Assembly: GCF_003461955.1 (NCBI RefSeq)
Contig: NZ_QTYB01000001.1
Location: 478 to 64,477, forward strand
Source: Ruminococcus sp. AM36-2AA
GTDB lineage: Bacteria > Bacillota > Clostridia > Lachnospirales > Lachnospiraceae
DNA length: 64,000 nt
Direction: 5' to 3'
Shown piece after piece: positions 43,501 through 51,847 of the stretch. The first letter of the stretch is position 1. Every line of letters begins with the position of its first letter. The notes below the pieces were generated by a model, which made no database searches, was not told the DNA's origin, and worked only from the letters and a program-made list of their open reading frames with translations. A program made the translations under genes and the position numbers.

Positions 43501-45703
43501 AAAGGATGTTGTCATTGGATATGACAAAGATATGAATGAAATCGGTGCGATTGCCGGTCGTATGCAGGGGACCGTGGAAAACTGTATAAGTTATGCCACC
43601 GTTTACGGAAGCAGTTATGTAGGCGGTATTATCGGAACCAGGGACAATGCCATGGGAAACTGTTCTGTGATCGGCTGTAAATTTTATGGCACCGTAGAGG
43701 CTTCCAGTGAAGTGGCTGGTGGTATTGCAGGTGGCGGTTATGACAATTCTACAGCCCCGAACGGATGCAAGATAACTATCAACAGTTGCAGTGCAGAGGG
43801 AAGCATCACCGGTTCTGACAAGGTCGGAGGAATCCTTGGTGGAGACCTCTATGTGGCACAGACCTGGAATAACTGCACTTATACCTTTAAGAACAATTCC
43901 TTTACAGGAAAGGTACAGGCAACAAAGGCAGACGCAGCATATGTAGGAGGTATCATTGGTTTTTATGACAGCCTGAACCGGATCGATGACATCACCAACA
44001 ATTATTATGCAAAAGACTGCGGGGCAGATAAAGGAATCGGTTTTGTAAGATACATTGATACCAACTGTCTGACCCATGAGACGGCAAGCGGAGCCACTTA
44101 TGTCAATACAGAAAAAGAAACCACCAGCTGCCCGAAGGTGGAAGGCTGCGGATGGCAGACCGGATATAACCGGACGGATGATCCACTGGGGGCAGACCAG
44201 GAAAAACTGGTTTCTACAGAAGGCCTGCGTGTTTATGTGGATTCCCTGGAGCTGACTGGTGATTACCGGACAGAGTTTTACCTTGGGGAGGACCTGGATC
44301 TCAGTGGAATGAAAGTGGTTGCTGTAATCAGTGACGGAACCAGACAGGAGCTTTCGCTGACAGATCTTACCATAGAGGGATATAACAAGGATAAACGTGG
44401 GGAACAGAAACTGAAAATTTCCTATAAGGAAGCATTCGTGGAACTGACCGTTAAGGTATTGAAAAAAGATGCCGGTACGATCACGGTAAGCTTTACGCTT
44501 CTCGGAGACTCTGTTCATGGCAGTGCAAAGGAGGATCAGGAACACACCCTGCGAAAAGGAAATCTGGATACCTGGATCGCAGCAAAAGATTACACGATCG
44601 ATGGAAATGCCAACGTCCTGGAACTCTTAAAAGAAGTGCTGTCCAAAAATGGAATGAGCTGTCGTACATTGAGGGATGAGACCTACATTGCCGGAATCAC
44701 GAAGGATGGTCAGGAGCTTGCAGAATTTTCCAACGGACAGAACTCCGGCTGGATGTATACTTTAAATGGAATCCACCCAGATCTTGGAGTAAAAGAGCAG
44801 TACCTGGAAGACGGGGATGAGATCGTATTCCATTATACCGATGATTATACCCTGGAACATGACCATGTATGGGACAGCAAATGGAATTTTGATAAGGATG
44901 CCCACTGGCATGAGTGTGTTGCCATGTATGGAAAATGTGACATCACGGATAACACGAAAAAGGGTGGTTACCAGAAGCATTCCTATGGAAAAGGAAAGCA
45001 GATCAAGGCTGCTACTTATAAGACAACCGGACTGATGAGATATACCTGCCAGGTCTGCGGATACGAAAAGACGGAAACGATTCCTGTAATTGCACATACG
45101 CATAAATACACCTGGAAAACTACGGCAAAAGCTACGGTATTCCGTCCGGCGAAGCAGGAAGGAACCTGTTCCCTCTGCGGTAAAAAACAGACACGGAATT
45201 ATGGAAGCAAATTAAAGGCAACTATAAAACTGAACGTATCCTCCATTACCCTGCGGCGGAAGCAGACCACTACGAAAGTGAAAGTTTCCATGGCATATGG
45301 AGATTCCATAAAGTCCTGGGCTTCCAGCAACAAAAAGATCGTGACCGTTTATAAGAACGGAAAGATCAAGGCCGGAACCAAAACAGGAACGGCAAAGATC
45401 ACCGTTACCTTAAAGAGTGGAAAGAAAGCGACTCTGAAAGTAAAAGTCCAGACTGCAAAGGTAAAGACTACGAAGATCAGCGGCCTCAAGAAAAAACTGA
45501 CCATCAAGAAAGGAAAGAGTGTTACTTTAAAACCAGTGGTCAGCCCGATCACTTCCCAGGAGAAAGTGACCTACCGTTCTTCCAACAAGAAGATTGCAAC
45601 AGTCAGCTCGAAGGGCGTGGTTAAAGGCCGGAGAAAAGGAACCGTTACCATCACAGTTAAATCTGGAAAGGTGACAAAAAAGATAAAAATTACAGTTAAG
45701 TAA
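40517..45703 (+). CDS. Giant secreted protein: two DUF4430-like domains, beta-helix, Ig-like end
   Basis: 1728 residues. In order: signal peptide (about 1-29, VNAFA), acidic spacer, a first DUF4430-like domain (about 140-255, SYTMDDALRLAHELYYPGG to VQDGDEMHFFI), Ig-like segments, and a right-handed beta-helix with GLUG-type repeats (about 828-1180, GYVRNTRIRNLNI). An Ig-like domain and a clear DUF4430 domain follow (about 1315-1450, with NSGWMYTLNG and EDGDEIVFHYTD). A cysteine/histidine-rich module and two lysine-rich Big_2 domains (about 1568-1728) end the protein. DUF4430 is related to the C-terminal domain of transcobalamin, so this may capture corrinoids at the cell surface. RBS AAAGGAGGG. 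Base composition changes sharply near 42950. Confidence 0.82.
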   Translation: MKKTKLWKRIAGWLLVFLLVLQLPVNAFAGEWVDNTPYSSEENFTEKQDVTEESDSSGDQTGVEESSNSQDQIDIEEEIPAEDSFDVGEETDTSSDLDMEESGVSEFTSEDEFTDGSIALFSDGTDQSEDRTNEEKEIQVTVSISKDGKFLDDKDGNPMAGRTVTLTGQSSYTMDDALRLAHELYYPGGADAGYDYHADDAGIFDGVIYRLWGYDKKNVPYIKSSLNRDSANYGSALGRTVQDGDEMHFFIQQKKGQDKLAFFTEEELTVTEGKTVKLKLRQEDDGGRAYSNCEGASIYIDGKKQENLVTDENGEVTISYLESRTSPYFITAEKLTESTNGSITAISAAYANITVVPANSQSGEYISKIKLQLEKSGKKSENEILSDNAEQGMTFPVELNHGDFFVSVETTDDFPTDASVYVVYTNPLDGIVYRKKVSQDTPNYLKNTSDSKSYNAITSIKFEVCQSGNILQEIQVPIYYKDHLSSLTLYDSWGKEISTDLADSLEDQEINVEVPENSQFVDLNGSSDTWGSIAENLELISIENAEFENVSGHVRFIPDWKKYDEYEAVIILKKDEKRCISEDTVYTIHIKPGETDYTPILTDNREPNGVGIMQGEKAEPFIVQASVLQENEGKLSYQWYVSSSASSDIKDYDKIENAVENSYTINTTQPQYYRYYRCLVSYEINTHLYTATSNVFSARVYPHVADKPVILQQPKDTTYVKGIPITEKLEIVVQKSNEFGVKTEYQWYQNRVNSTQDGILISGATENTYSPEIKETGITYYYCKVKTNILAYINGDGVKISSEEICSDIACVTVTEAPLPWEGNGSESSPYLLKTASDVEALRDKVNTEGFSFENTYFQLTEDITLPTGWKPIGVTKDGRKDLKNGENLNAFSGIFDGNNHTVIVPEGGLPLFGYVRNTRIRNLNIYGKKIAGYGLVNNFEGVGLSGTAVEIDNVTLKSGSSTLKAGLLGANKTMSPYAGCSSSFEATVRNCTIEKDVVIGYDKDMNEIGAIAGRMQGTVENCISYATVYGSSYVGGIIGTRDNAMGNCSVIGCKFYGTVEASSEVAGGIAGGGYDNSTAPNGCKITINSCSAEGSITGSDKVGGILGGDLYVAQTWNNCTYTFKNNSFTGKVQATKADAAYVGGIIGFYDSLNRIDDITNNYYAKDCGADKGIGFVRYIDTNCLTHETASGATYVNTEKETTSCPKVEGCGWQTGYNRTDDPLGADQEKLVSTEGLRVYVDSLELTGDYRTEFYLGEDLDLSGMKVVAVISDGTRQELSLTDLTIEGYNKDKRGEQKLKISYKEAFVELTVKVLKKDAGTITVSFTLLGDSVHGSAKEDQEHTLRKGNLDTWIAAKDYTIDGNANVLELLKEVLSKNGMSCRTLRDETYIAGITKDGQELAEFSNGQNSGWMYTLNGIHPDLGVKEQYLEDGDEIVFHYTDDYTLEHDHVWDSKWNFDKDAHWHECVAMYGKCDITDNTKKGGYQKHSYGKGKQIKAATYKTTGLMRYTCQVCGYEKTETIPVIAHTHKYTWKTTAKATVFRPAKQEGTCSLCGKKQTRNYGSKLKATIKLNVSSITLRRKQTTTKVKVSMAYGDSIKSWASSNKKIVTVYKNGKIKAGTKTGTAKITVTLKSGKKATLKVKVQTAKVKTTKISGLKKKLTIKKGKSVTLKPVVSPITSQEKVTYRSSNKKIATVSSKGVVKGRRKGTVTITVKSGKVTKKIKITVK

Positions 45704-45718
45704 ACAGAGTAAGGGTGT

Positions 45719-45757
45719 AAAAGGTATCAAAAATCAAATAGTGTTTTTGGTACCTTT
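45719..45757 (+). terminator. Terminator-like hairpin before the DUF4430 lipoprotein
   Basis: AAAAGGTATCAAAAA (45719-45733) pairs with GTTTTTGGTACCTTTT (45742-45757); the tail has only a few T. It may end unit 1 or be read through into the lipoprotein gene 20 bases on. Confidence 0.6.
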
Positions 45758-45777
45758 TCATCCGATAGAGGATAATT

Positions 45778-46311
45778 ATGAAGCAACTGAAAAAAATATA
45801 TTGGAAACGGATCGGGGTAATAGGAATCAGCTGTTTTATGCTTTTGTGGAGCTGTCTCCTTACGGGCTGTGGAATCGGGAAAGGGGATTCCGGAAAGCCT
45901 GCTGCCTGTACCATTTCGATAGACTGCCAGACGATCCTTGACAATATCGGTGATCTAAAAGAAACCAAAAAAGAATTTGTCCCGGAGAATGGCTGGATAC
46001 TTCCGGAAGTGGAAGTTAAGTTTACTACGGGCGATACCGTATTTGACATCTTAAAAAAAATCTGTGGGGAAAAGAACATTCAGCTCTCTTCCAAATACAC
46101 CCCGTTATATAAAAGCTATTATGTGGAAGGCATCAATCAGCTTTATGAATTTGACTGCGGAAAAAATTCTGGCTGGATGTACAGTGTAAATGGAGAGTTC
46201 CCGAATTATGGGGCTTCCAGTTATAAGCCCAAAGATGGGGATAAGATTGAATGGAAGTATACCTGCAATCTTGGAAGTGATGTTGGAAACCCATACAAAG
46301 ATAAGAAGTAA
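45778..46311 (+). CDS. DUF4430 (transcobalamin beta-domain-like) lipoprotein
   Basis: A 177-residue lipoprotein: basic N-terminus, hydrophobic core and lipobox LLTGC (Cys near 31). The mature protein is a single DUF4430 domain with VFDILKKIC, KSYYVEGINQLYEFDCG, NSGWMYSVNG (about 138) and PKDGDKIEWKYT. In human transcobalamin and intrinsic factor the related C-terminal domain closes over cobalamin from one side. As a membrane-tethered domain it is a good candidate for the matching half of the helical lipoprotein at 51844. It sits between the two riboswitch units. Confidence 0.85.
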   Translation: MKQLKKIYWKRIGVIGISCFMLLWSCLLTGCGIGKGDSGKPAACTISIDCQTILDNIGDLKETKKEFVPENGWILPEVEVKFTTGDTVFDILKKICGEKNIQLSSKYTPLYKSYYVEGINQLYEFDCGKNSGWMYSVNGEFPNYGASSYKPKDGDKIEWKYTCNLGSDVGNPYKDKK

Positions 46312-46370
46312 AGAAATTGTGAAAAATAGTTAAACTGGTATGAGATAAAGACCAGAAACATTGGCGAACA

Positions 46371-46399
46371 TTGACAGAAATAAGGCATATCGTTATAAT
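46371..46399 (+). promoter_or_regulatory. Consensus promoter of riboswitch unit 2
   Basis: TTGACA (46371-46376), a 17-base spacer and TATAAT (46394-46399), all perfect. Start expected near 46406. It appears to drive more than 17 kb of collinear genes. Confidence 0.85.
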
Positions 46400-46420
46400 T
46401 AGAATAACAAAAAAATCGAG

Positions 46421-46547
46421 CGTGGTTCGGCTGATGGCAGCCGATTTAAGGAAATCCGGTGCGATTCCGGAGCTGCTTTTCCCTGTATGAAATGTATCGA
46501 ATGAAAAACGCCTTATGAAAGCATTTTGAGCCAGTATATCCAACACG
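46421..46547 (+). ncRNA. Cobalamin riboswitch 2 (divergent)
   Basis: Core elements are present: GGTTCGGCTGATGGCAGCC hairpin, AAATCCGGTGCGATTCCGGAG (about 46452-46472, the GGTGCGA core), CCCTGTATGAAATG replacing the usual ACTGTGA region, and GAGCCAGTATATCC (about 46528-46541), the CCAG element. A further hairpin (ATACAAAC with GTTTGTAT, 46559-46590) follows, with no T tract. CCGAACGTTGG overlaps the ribosome site region, so control is probably at translation. Confidence 0.75.
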
Positions 46548-46616
46548 TCAGGCAAAGAATACAAACATGTAAAAGATATACAGTTTGTATGATCCGAACG
46601 TTGGAAAGGAGATCAT

Positions 46617-47471
46617 ATGCGCTCACAAAATGATAAAGCAACATGGAGTATACTGCGATTTAATCATCGTACATTTACGGCACAGCTTGCCAGTATGCAA
46701 AGAAACAAACAGGTAGCAGCAATTCCTGAAAAATATATTTATATTGATGATTGCTGTTATAAGGGCAACGGGAAAATAAAAGAGATAATCCTGCCATCCG
46801 GCTGCAGAATCATAGGAAAGGAAGCTTTTGCAAGCTGCCAGCTCCGTAAGCCCGTTGTATTCCCACAGACCGTTAAAGAAATCAAAGAGAGTGCTTTTTC
46901 GGAAAATCATTCTCTCAGAGAAGTAACATTTCCGGCATCTTTGGAAATTTTGGGAGATTATAGTTATAAAGGATGCACAGCCCTTAAAACGGTAGCATTT
47001 GAAACCAGTTCAGAATGCCGCAGGATTCCGGAGTGCTGTTTCCATTCCTGCACGCAGTTAAGTAAAGTGGTATTCCCGGAGCATTTAAAGAGTATAGGAA
47101 GAAGAGCTTTTTACCGCTGTAAGGAATTAAAGGAGATCACGCTGCCGGATACACTGGAAGAAATTGGTCTGGAAGCCTTTTACTTCTGTGGCTTTGAAAC
47201 CATAGTCTTACCAAAAGAAATTAAAAAATTAGATCAGAGGGCCTTTTTCGGATGTAAGAAATTGAAAGAGGTATATATTCCGGAAAATATCATGTATCTT
47301 GGAGAGGAAGTCTTTCATGGATGCAACCGGCTGGAATATCTGGAGATACATCATGATCCTGAGCATATTGGCTCAAAGATCGTGAACAAAAACTGCACGA
47401 TACGTTGCAAAAAGGGAAGCAAAGTGGATTTGTACTGTGAAGAGCAGGGATTAAAGAGGGAGTACATTTAA
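46617..47471 (+). CDS. Cytoplasmic BspA-type leucine-rich repeat protein
   Basis: A 284-residue protein made of about eight LRR_5/BspA repeats (for example LKSIGRRAFYRCKELKEITL and IKKLDQRAFFGCKKLKEVYI). There is no signal peptide, lipobox or membrane helix, so unlike most BspA proteins it should remain in the cytoplasm. It is the first gene after cobalamin riboswitch 2 and directly precedes the ECF transporter. A role in holding the transporter complex or sensing is only a guess. RBS AAAGGAG. Confidence 0.78.
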   Translation: MRSQNDKATWSILRFNHRTFTAQLASMQRNKQVAAIPEKYIYIDDCCYKGNGKIKEIILPSGCRIIGKEAFASCQLRKPVVFPQTVKEIKESAFSENHSLREVTFPASLEILGDYSYKGCTALKTVAFETSSECRRIPECCFHSCTQLSKVVFPEHLKSIGRRAFYRCKELKEITLPDTLEEIGLEAFYFCGFETIVLPKEIKKLDQRAFFGCKKLKEVYIPENIMYLGEEVFHGCNRLEYLEIHHDPEHIGSKIVNKNCTIRCKKGSKVDLYCEEQGLKREYI

Positions 47472-47473
47472 AC

Positions 47474-48517
47474 GTGTTATCAACAAATAAGACCGAGAAA
47501 AGAAACAGACAGCCTGCGGATCAATCCATCATTGATGCTTTTTCCACATGCCATCCATTTTTGAATTTTTTTTATTTTGCTGTAGTACTGTTATTTACTA
47601 TGTTTAATCAGCATCCCGTCTTTATCTGCATTTCTTATGCGGGTGCTTTGTCTTATTCCGTCTTTCTGCTTGGAGGAAAAAGGACACTTAGGCAAAGCTT
47701 TCTCTTTACCCTTCCCAGTCTTTTGATCGTGGCTCTTCTGAATCCACTTTTCAATCATTATGGGGTCACGATGCTATATTATGTAGAAAGCAGTGGAAAC
47801 TGGATCACTTTGGAGGCCTTAGTCTATGGAGTAGTCCTTGGAGCGGTCATGTTCGTAGTGATCCAGTGGTTTTCCTGTTATAATAAAGTTATGACAAGTG
47901 ACAAATTTATTTACCTGTTTGGAAGGCTGATACCGGCCCTTTCTCTGATCCTTTCCATGGCACTTCGCTTTGTCCCCAGATTTACGGGGCAGCTTAAAGT
48001 GATCCGGAACGGTCAGAAATCTATGGGAAGGGATGTTTCAGAGGGCAGTCTTTTTAACCGTATCCGTGCGGGCTTTAACATGCTGTCGATACTGGTCACA
48101 TGGGCTTTGGAGAATGCCATAGAAACTTCGGATTCCATGCGGAGCAGGGGATATGGATTAAAAGGCAGGACTGCTTTTTCCATTTACAAATTTACGAAGA
48201 AGGATAAAAGCCTTCTGGCAGTGATGGCAGCTTTATTCCTTGTATTTGCCACTGGCTGTATGAATGGGGCTTCTTATGCAAGTTATGATCCCCGTATTTT
48301 ACTTGCTGGTTTTACCATTCAGGGGCATCAGGCTCCGGTATCTGTTCCAGTAGTTGAAGCAATGCTTACATACATCTGTTTCGCATGTTTTTGTTTCCTT
48401 CCGGTGATCCTGGATGTGACGGAGACTATCCGTTTTGCCAGAAGCCGGAAGCATTGTGAAACAGATCTGGATATGACTTACAAAAAAATCTACGAAACTC
48501 TGGAACAGGAAGGATAA
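47474..48517 (+). CDS. cbrV: ECF transporter T component (CbrV-like)
   Basis: A 347-residue membrane protein with about six helices and the coupling-helix signature SDSMRSRGYGLKGR (about 215-228), which in EcfT/CbiQ proteins touches the ATPases. The start is GTG 47474, three bases after the preceding stop. Its stop overlaps the next start by one base. With the fused ATPase and the substrate protein that follow, it forms a complete ECF transporter. The position behind a cobalamin riboswitch matches the predicted cobalamin system CbrTUV. Confidence 0.85.
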   Translation: MLSTNKTEKRNRQPADQSIIDAFSTCHPFLNFFYFAVVLLFTMFNQHPVFICISYAGALSYSVFLLGGKRTLRQSFLFTLPSLLIVALLNPLFNHYGVTMLYYVESSGNWITLEALVYGVVLGAVMFVVIQWFSCYNKVMTSDKFIYLFGRLIPALSLILSMALRFVPRFTGQLKVIRNGQKSMGRDVSEGSLFNRIRAGFNMLSILVTWALENAIETSDSMRSRGYGLKGRTAFSIYKFTKKDKSLLAVMAALFLVFATGCMNGASYASYDPRILLAGFTIQGHQAPVSVPVVEAMLTYICFACFCFLPVILDVTETIRFARSRKHCETDLDMTYKKIYETLEQEG

Positions 48518-50256
48518 TGATTATGAATCTTGTAGAAGTAAAGGAGTTTAGCTTCGCATACCCGGAATGTTCCAGGAAGGTTCTGGATCATGCGAATCTG
48601 AAAATAGAAGAAGGAACGTTAAATGTGATCTGCGGACGGAGCGGATGCGGCAAAAGCACGCTGTTGCGCCAGTTAAAAACCGTGCTGGCCCCGGTTGGAA
48701 AGTCAGAGGGAGAAATCTTTTACCGGGGGATGCCACTTTTGGAGATCGATCACCGGACACAGAGCCAGGAGATCGGTTTTGTCATGCAGAACCCGGATAA
48801 TCAGATCGTAACGGATAAAGTCTGGCATGAGCTTTCCTTTGGACTGGAAAGCCTGGGATATGACAATGCGACTATCCGGCTGCGGGTTGCGGAGATGGCC
48901 AGCTATTTTGGTATCCATCAGTGGTTTTATAAAAATGTCTCAGAGCTGTCAGGAGGGCAGAAACAGATCTTAAACCTGGCTGCAATCATGGCAATGCATC
49001 CATCCCTTTTAATACTGGATGAGCCTACGTCTCAGCTGGACCCCATCGCTGCTTCTGATTTTCTGGAAACCGTAAAAAAGATTAACCGTGATATTGGAAC
49101 AACGGTGCTCCTTACGGAACACCGGCTTCAGGATATCATCCCTTATGCGGATAGGGTATTTGTCATGGATAAGGGGAATGTTTATCTGGAAGGGACTCCC
49201 AGGGAAATCGGGGTAAAATTAAAGGAACAAAAACATGGCATGTTTCTTTCCATGCCGATTCCTATGCAGATCTATGGTGAGACAGACAGTCAGGCAACCT
49301 GTCCGCTGACAGTCAGTGAGGGAAGACAGTGGCTCTCCCGTTACTGTAACGAAAAAGGAATTGCTTCGGATAGTCAGCGAAAGAGCGAAAGCACTGAAAA
49401 AGTCAGATACACAAAAACAGATAGTTCGAAGAAAGAATTGTCCATTCAGGCGAAAGATGTCTGGTTCCGGTATGAAAAGGACAGTCCGGATGTTGTCCGG
49501 GATCTTTCCCTGGAGGTAAAAAAGGGAGAGTTCTATGCACTGGTAGGTGGAAACGGTACGGGAAAGAGCACTACGCTGTCTCTTTTAAGCCGGGTGCGAT
49601 GTCCATACCGTGGGAAGATACTTCTGGAAGGGCGGGATATCCGTTCGTATAAAGACCGGGATCTGTATTGTGGGCTTTTGGGAGTCATGCCGCAGAACCC
49701 ACAGAGCATTTTCTTAAAGAAAACAGTCCTGGAAGATTTGTATTCTGTGATCGGGGGCAGGAGAGAAAAAATGTCTTCGGAATATCAGATTCATATGAAA
49801 AAAGAAAAGGCTATAGAAGGGATCGTAAGCCTTACCAGGCTGGAAGGGCTTCTGGAAAGACATCCTTATGATCTGAGTGGCGGGGAACAGCAGAGGCTGG
49901 CACTTGCCAAAGTCCTTTTGCTTCGTCCGAGGATTCTCCTGATGGATGAACCTACGAAGGGAATGGATGCAGAATATAAAGAAGAGATCGGAAAGATCTT
50001 AACCCGGCTGAAACAGCATGGCCTGACGATCTTTATGATCTCCCATGACGTGGAATTTGTTGCAGAATACGCGGACAGGGTAGGCCTGTTTTTTGAGGGA
50101 AACATCGTTACCAGCCAGAATACCCGGGAGTTTTTTGCCGGAAATAATTTCTACACAACTGCAGCAAACCGGATGGCAAGGCATTTGTTTCCGGAAGCTG
50201 TGACCGGAAAGGATGTGGTTACGTGCTTACAGAGCAGCAACTGGACCAGTTTATAG
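48517..50256 (+). CDS. cbrU: Fused double ATPase of the ECF transporter (CbrU-like)
   Basis: A 579-residue tandem ABC ATPase. First half: Walker A GRSGCGKSTL (about 40), signature LSGGQKQ and Walker B LLILDEPTSQLD. Second half: Walker A GGNGTGKSTT (about 346), signature LSGGEQQR and Walker B ILLMDEPTKGMD. Both sites keep all catalytic motifs, so both should burn ATP. A fused EcfA pair is typical of dedicated (group I) ECF systems. Start at ATG 48517; an ATG at 48523 is possible. It overlaps the next gene by 34 bases. Confidence 0.9.
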   Translation: MIMNLVEVKEFSFAYPECSRKVLDHANLKIEEGTLNVICGRSGCGKSTLLRQLKTVLAPVGKSEGEIFYRGMPLLEIDHRTQSQEIGFVMQNPDNQIVTDKVWHELSFGLESLGYDNATIRLRVAEMASYFGIHQWFYKNVSELSGGQKQILNLAAIMAMHPSLLILDEPTSQLDPIAASDFLETVKKINRDIGTTVLLTEHRLQDIIPYADRVFVMDKGNVYLEGTPREIGVKLKEQKHGMFLSMPIPMQIYGETDSQATCPLTVSEGRQWLSRYCNEKGIASDSQRKSESTEKVRYTKTDSSKKELSIQAKDVWFRYEKDSPDVVRDLSLEVKKGEFYALVGGNGTGKSTTLSLLSRVRCPYRGKILLEGRDIRSYKDRDLYCGLLGVMPQNPQSIFLKKTVLEDLYSVIGGRREKMSSEYQIHMKKEKAIEGIVSLTRLEGLLERHPYDLSGGEQQRLALAKVLLLRPRILLMDEPTKGMDAEYKEEIGKILTRLKQHGLTIFMISHDVEFVAEYADRVGLFFEGNIVTSQNTREFFAGNNFYTTAANRMARHLFPEAVTGKDVVTCLQSSNWTSL

Positions 50257-51092
50257 ATGAATTCTGGGAAGATATCCCAAATGAAAGGGCAGAAGATGGG
50301 CCGGCAGAAGATCTGGAAGAATACACCCTTCCTTCTGATGGGATGATCATCCGGCAGATGGAAAAGAAGGGGAAAGTCAGCCGTAGAACCTGGTTTGCCC
50401 TTATCTTGATGCTGTTAGTGGTTCCGCTGCTTTTGTATCTGTCGGTCAGGTTTTTTCATGGAAGGAAATACCTGATATGCAGCCTGATCGTGATCGTGGC
50501 TGCGATGCTCCCGTTTTTTATGATGTTTGAAGGGCGCAAACCAAAAGCACGGGAGATCATGGTGATCTCTGTCCTTGCAGCGATTGGTGTTGCAGGCAGG
50601 GCTGCCTTCTTTATGGTCCCCAGTTTCAAACCGGTGGCGGCTATTGTGATCCTTACCGGTGTTTCTTTTGGGGGAGAGGCGGGGTTTCTCGTTGGCTGTC
50701 TTATCATGATGTTATCCAACATGTTTATGGGACAGGGCCCCTGGACACCATGGCAGATGTTCTCTTTTGGCATCATCGGGTTCCTGGCAGGAATTCTTTA
50801 CCAGAAAGGAATCTTAAAAGCAAGGAAACGGGATCTTTGCATTTATGGATTTTTAAGTGTGGTGCTCATCTATGGCGGGATCATGAATCCGGCAAGCATC
50901 TTAATGTCTTACGGATACATCACACCGGCCAGCCTGGTTGCTTTCTATATTTCAGGAATCCCGGTGGATCTGGTGCATGCACTGTCAACTGTGATCTTTT
51001 TATGGTTTTTGAGCAGGCCGCTTCTTGAAAAACTGGAACGCATTAAGAAAAAATACGGGCTGATTGAGTCCGGGAAAGAGGAAATGCTTTGA
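50223..51092 (+). CDS. cbrT: ECF substrate-binding membrane component, probably cobalamin (CbrT-like)
   Basis: A 289-residue membrane protein with an acidic soluble N-terminus (about 1-55), two helices (about 58-100) and a six-helix ECF S-component core (about 105-265) with a GRAAFFMVPSFKPVAAIVIL stretch. The size and the extra N-terminal helices fit the CbrT group predicted to bind cobalamin. The riboswitch and the dedicated T and A components support this; the ligand is inferred. GTG start at 50223 inside the ATPase gene; its stop overlaps the next start. Confidence 0.8.
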   Translation: MLTEQQLDQFIDEFWEDIPNERAEDGPAEDLEEYTLPSDGMIIRQMEKKGKVSRRTWFALILMLLVVPLLLYLSVRFFHGRKYLICSLIVIVAAMLPFFMMFEGRKPKAREIMVISVLAAIGVAGRAAFFMVPSFKPVAAIVILTGVSFGGEAGFLVGCLIMMLSNMFMGQGPWTPWQMFSFGIIGFLAGILYQKGILKARKRDLCIYGFLSVVLIYGGIMNPASILMSYGYITPASLVAFYISGIPVDLVHALSTVIFLWFLSRPLLEKLERIKKKYGLIESGKEEML

Positions 51093-51847
51093 TCTATGTC
51101 AGCCATTTGATCTGCGATGAAGATATGAAAGAGCTCTGCTGCCAGTACGGGATCGGGGTGGAAAGCATTGAGTTTTCCATTTCCGACAATCTGGACCAGC
51201 TGGAAAGAAAAATAGAACTGTATCAAAAAAGGCTGGGGCAGATGGGAAATCCGCCGCTTACCCTGCATGGGCCTTTCCTGGATTTAAACCCGGCATCTTT
51301 TGACAGCCAGATAAGGAAAGTAACGATGGAGCGGTTTGACCAGTGTTACCAGGCAGGGATCCGCCTTGGAGCCCAAAAGATCGTATATCATTCAGGGATG
51401 ATCCCTACGGTATATTTCCGGGAAGGCTGGGCAGAGCAGACGGGCCGGTTTTTCCGGGAGTTTTTGAAAGACAGGGAAGGTCCCCAGGTCGTCATGGAAA
51501 ATGTCCTGGATGAAGACTGGCGGCTTCTTTTGGATGTATACAGGCTCGTGGATCATCCAAACTTTAAGCTGTGTCTGGATATGGGGCACGCACACTGCTA
51601 TTCCAAAGTTCCTGTCCTCGAATGGGCGAAGGAACTTGCTCCATATGTCGGACATGTCCATATCCATGACAATGCAGGGGACAGGGATTCCCATTTGGGC
51701 TTAGGAAAGGGCACAATTCCATGGGAAAAGGTTTTAAAACTTCTTCCCTGCACAAAGGAACGGACCTGGACGATAGAATGTTCCAATAAAGAAGATGTGA
51801 TTCTTTGCATAAAACAGATAAACGAAAAAATGAGGGGGAAATTATGA
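51089..51847 (+). CDS. Xylose isomerase-like TIM-barrel enzyme of unknown substrate
   Basis: A 252-residue member of the sugar phosphate isomerase/AP endonuclease 2 family. The metal ligands are all visible along the barrel: His in LTLHGPF, His in IVYHSG, Glu in VVMENV, Asp and His in CLDMGHAHCY, His in HVHIHDN, Asp and His in DSHLGLGKG, and Glu near TIECSN. It should be an active enzyme with two or three metals. TTG start overlapping the preceding stop. A sugar isomerase has no obvious place in a cobalamin import operon; it might act on the corrinoid nucleotide loop or its ribose, but this is speculation. Confidence 0.8.
   Translation: MIYVSHLICDEDMKELCCQYGIGVESIEFSISDNLDQLERKIELYQKRLGQMGNPPLTLHGPFLDLNPASFDSQIRKVTMERFDQCYQAGIRLGAQKIVYHSGMIPTVYFREGWAEQTGRFFREFLKDREGPQVVMENVLDEDWRLLLDVYRLVDHPNFKLCLDMGHAHCYSKVPVLEWAKELAPYVGHVHIHDNAGDRDSHLGLGKGTIPWEKVLKLLPCTKERTWTIECSNKEDVILCIKQINEKMRGKL

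Noticed and set aside
43385..44545. 386-codon minus-strand frame inside the giant DUF4430 protein gene
   Set aside because: It is the shadow of the beta-helix coding sequence on the plus strand. It has no ribosome site, and the plus-strand product has clear domains.
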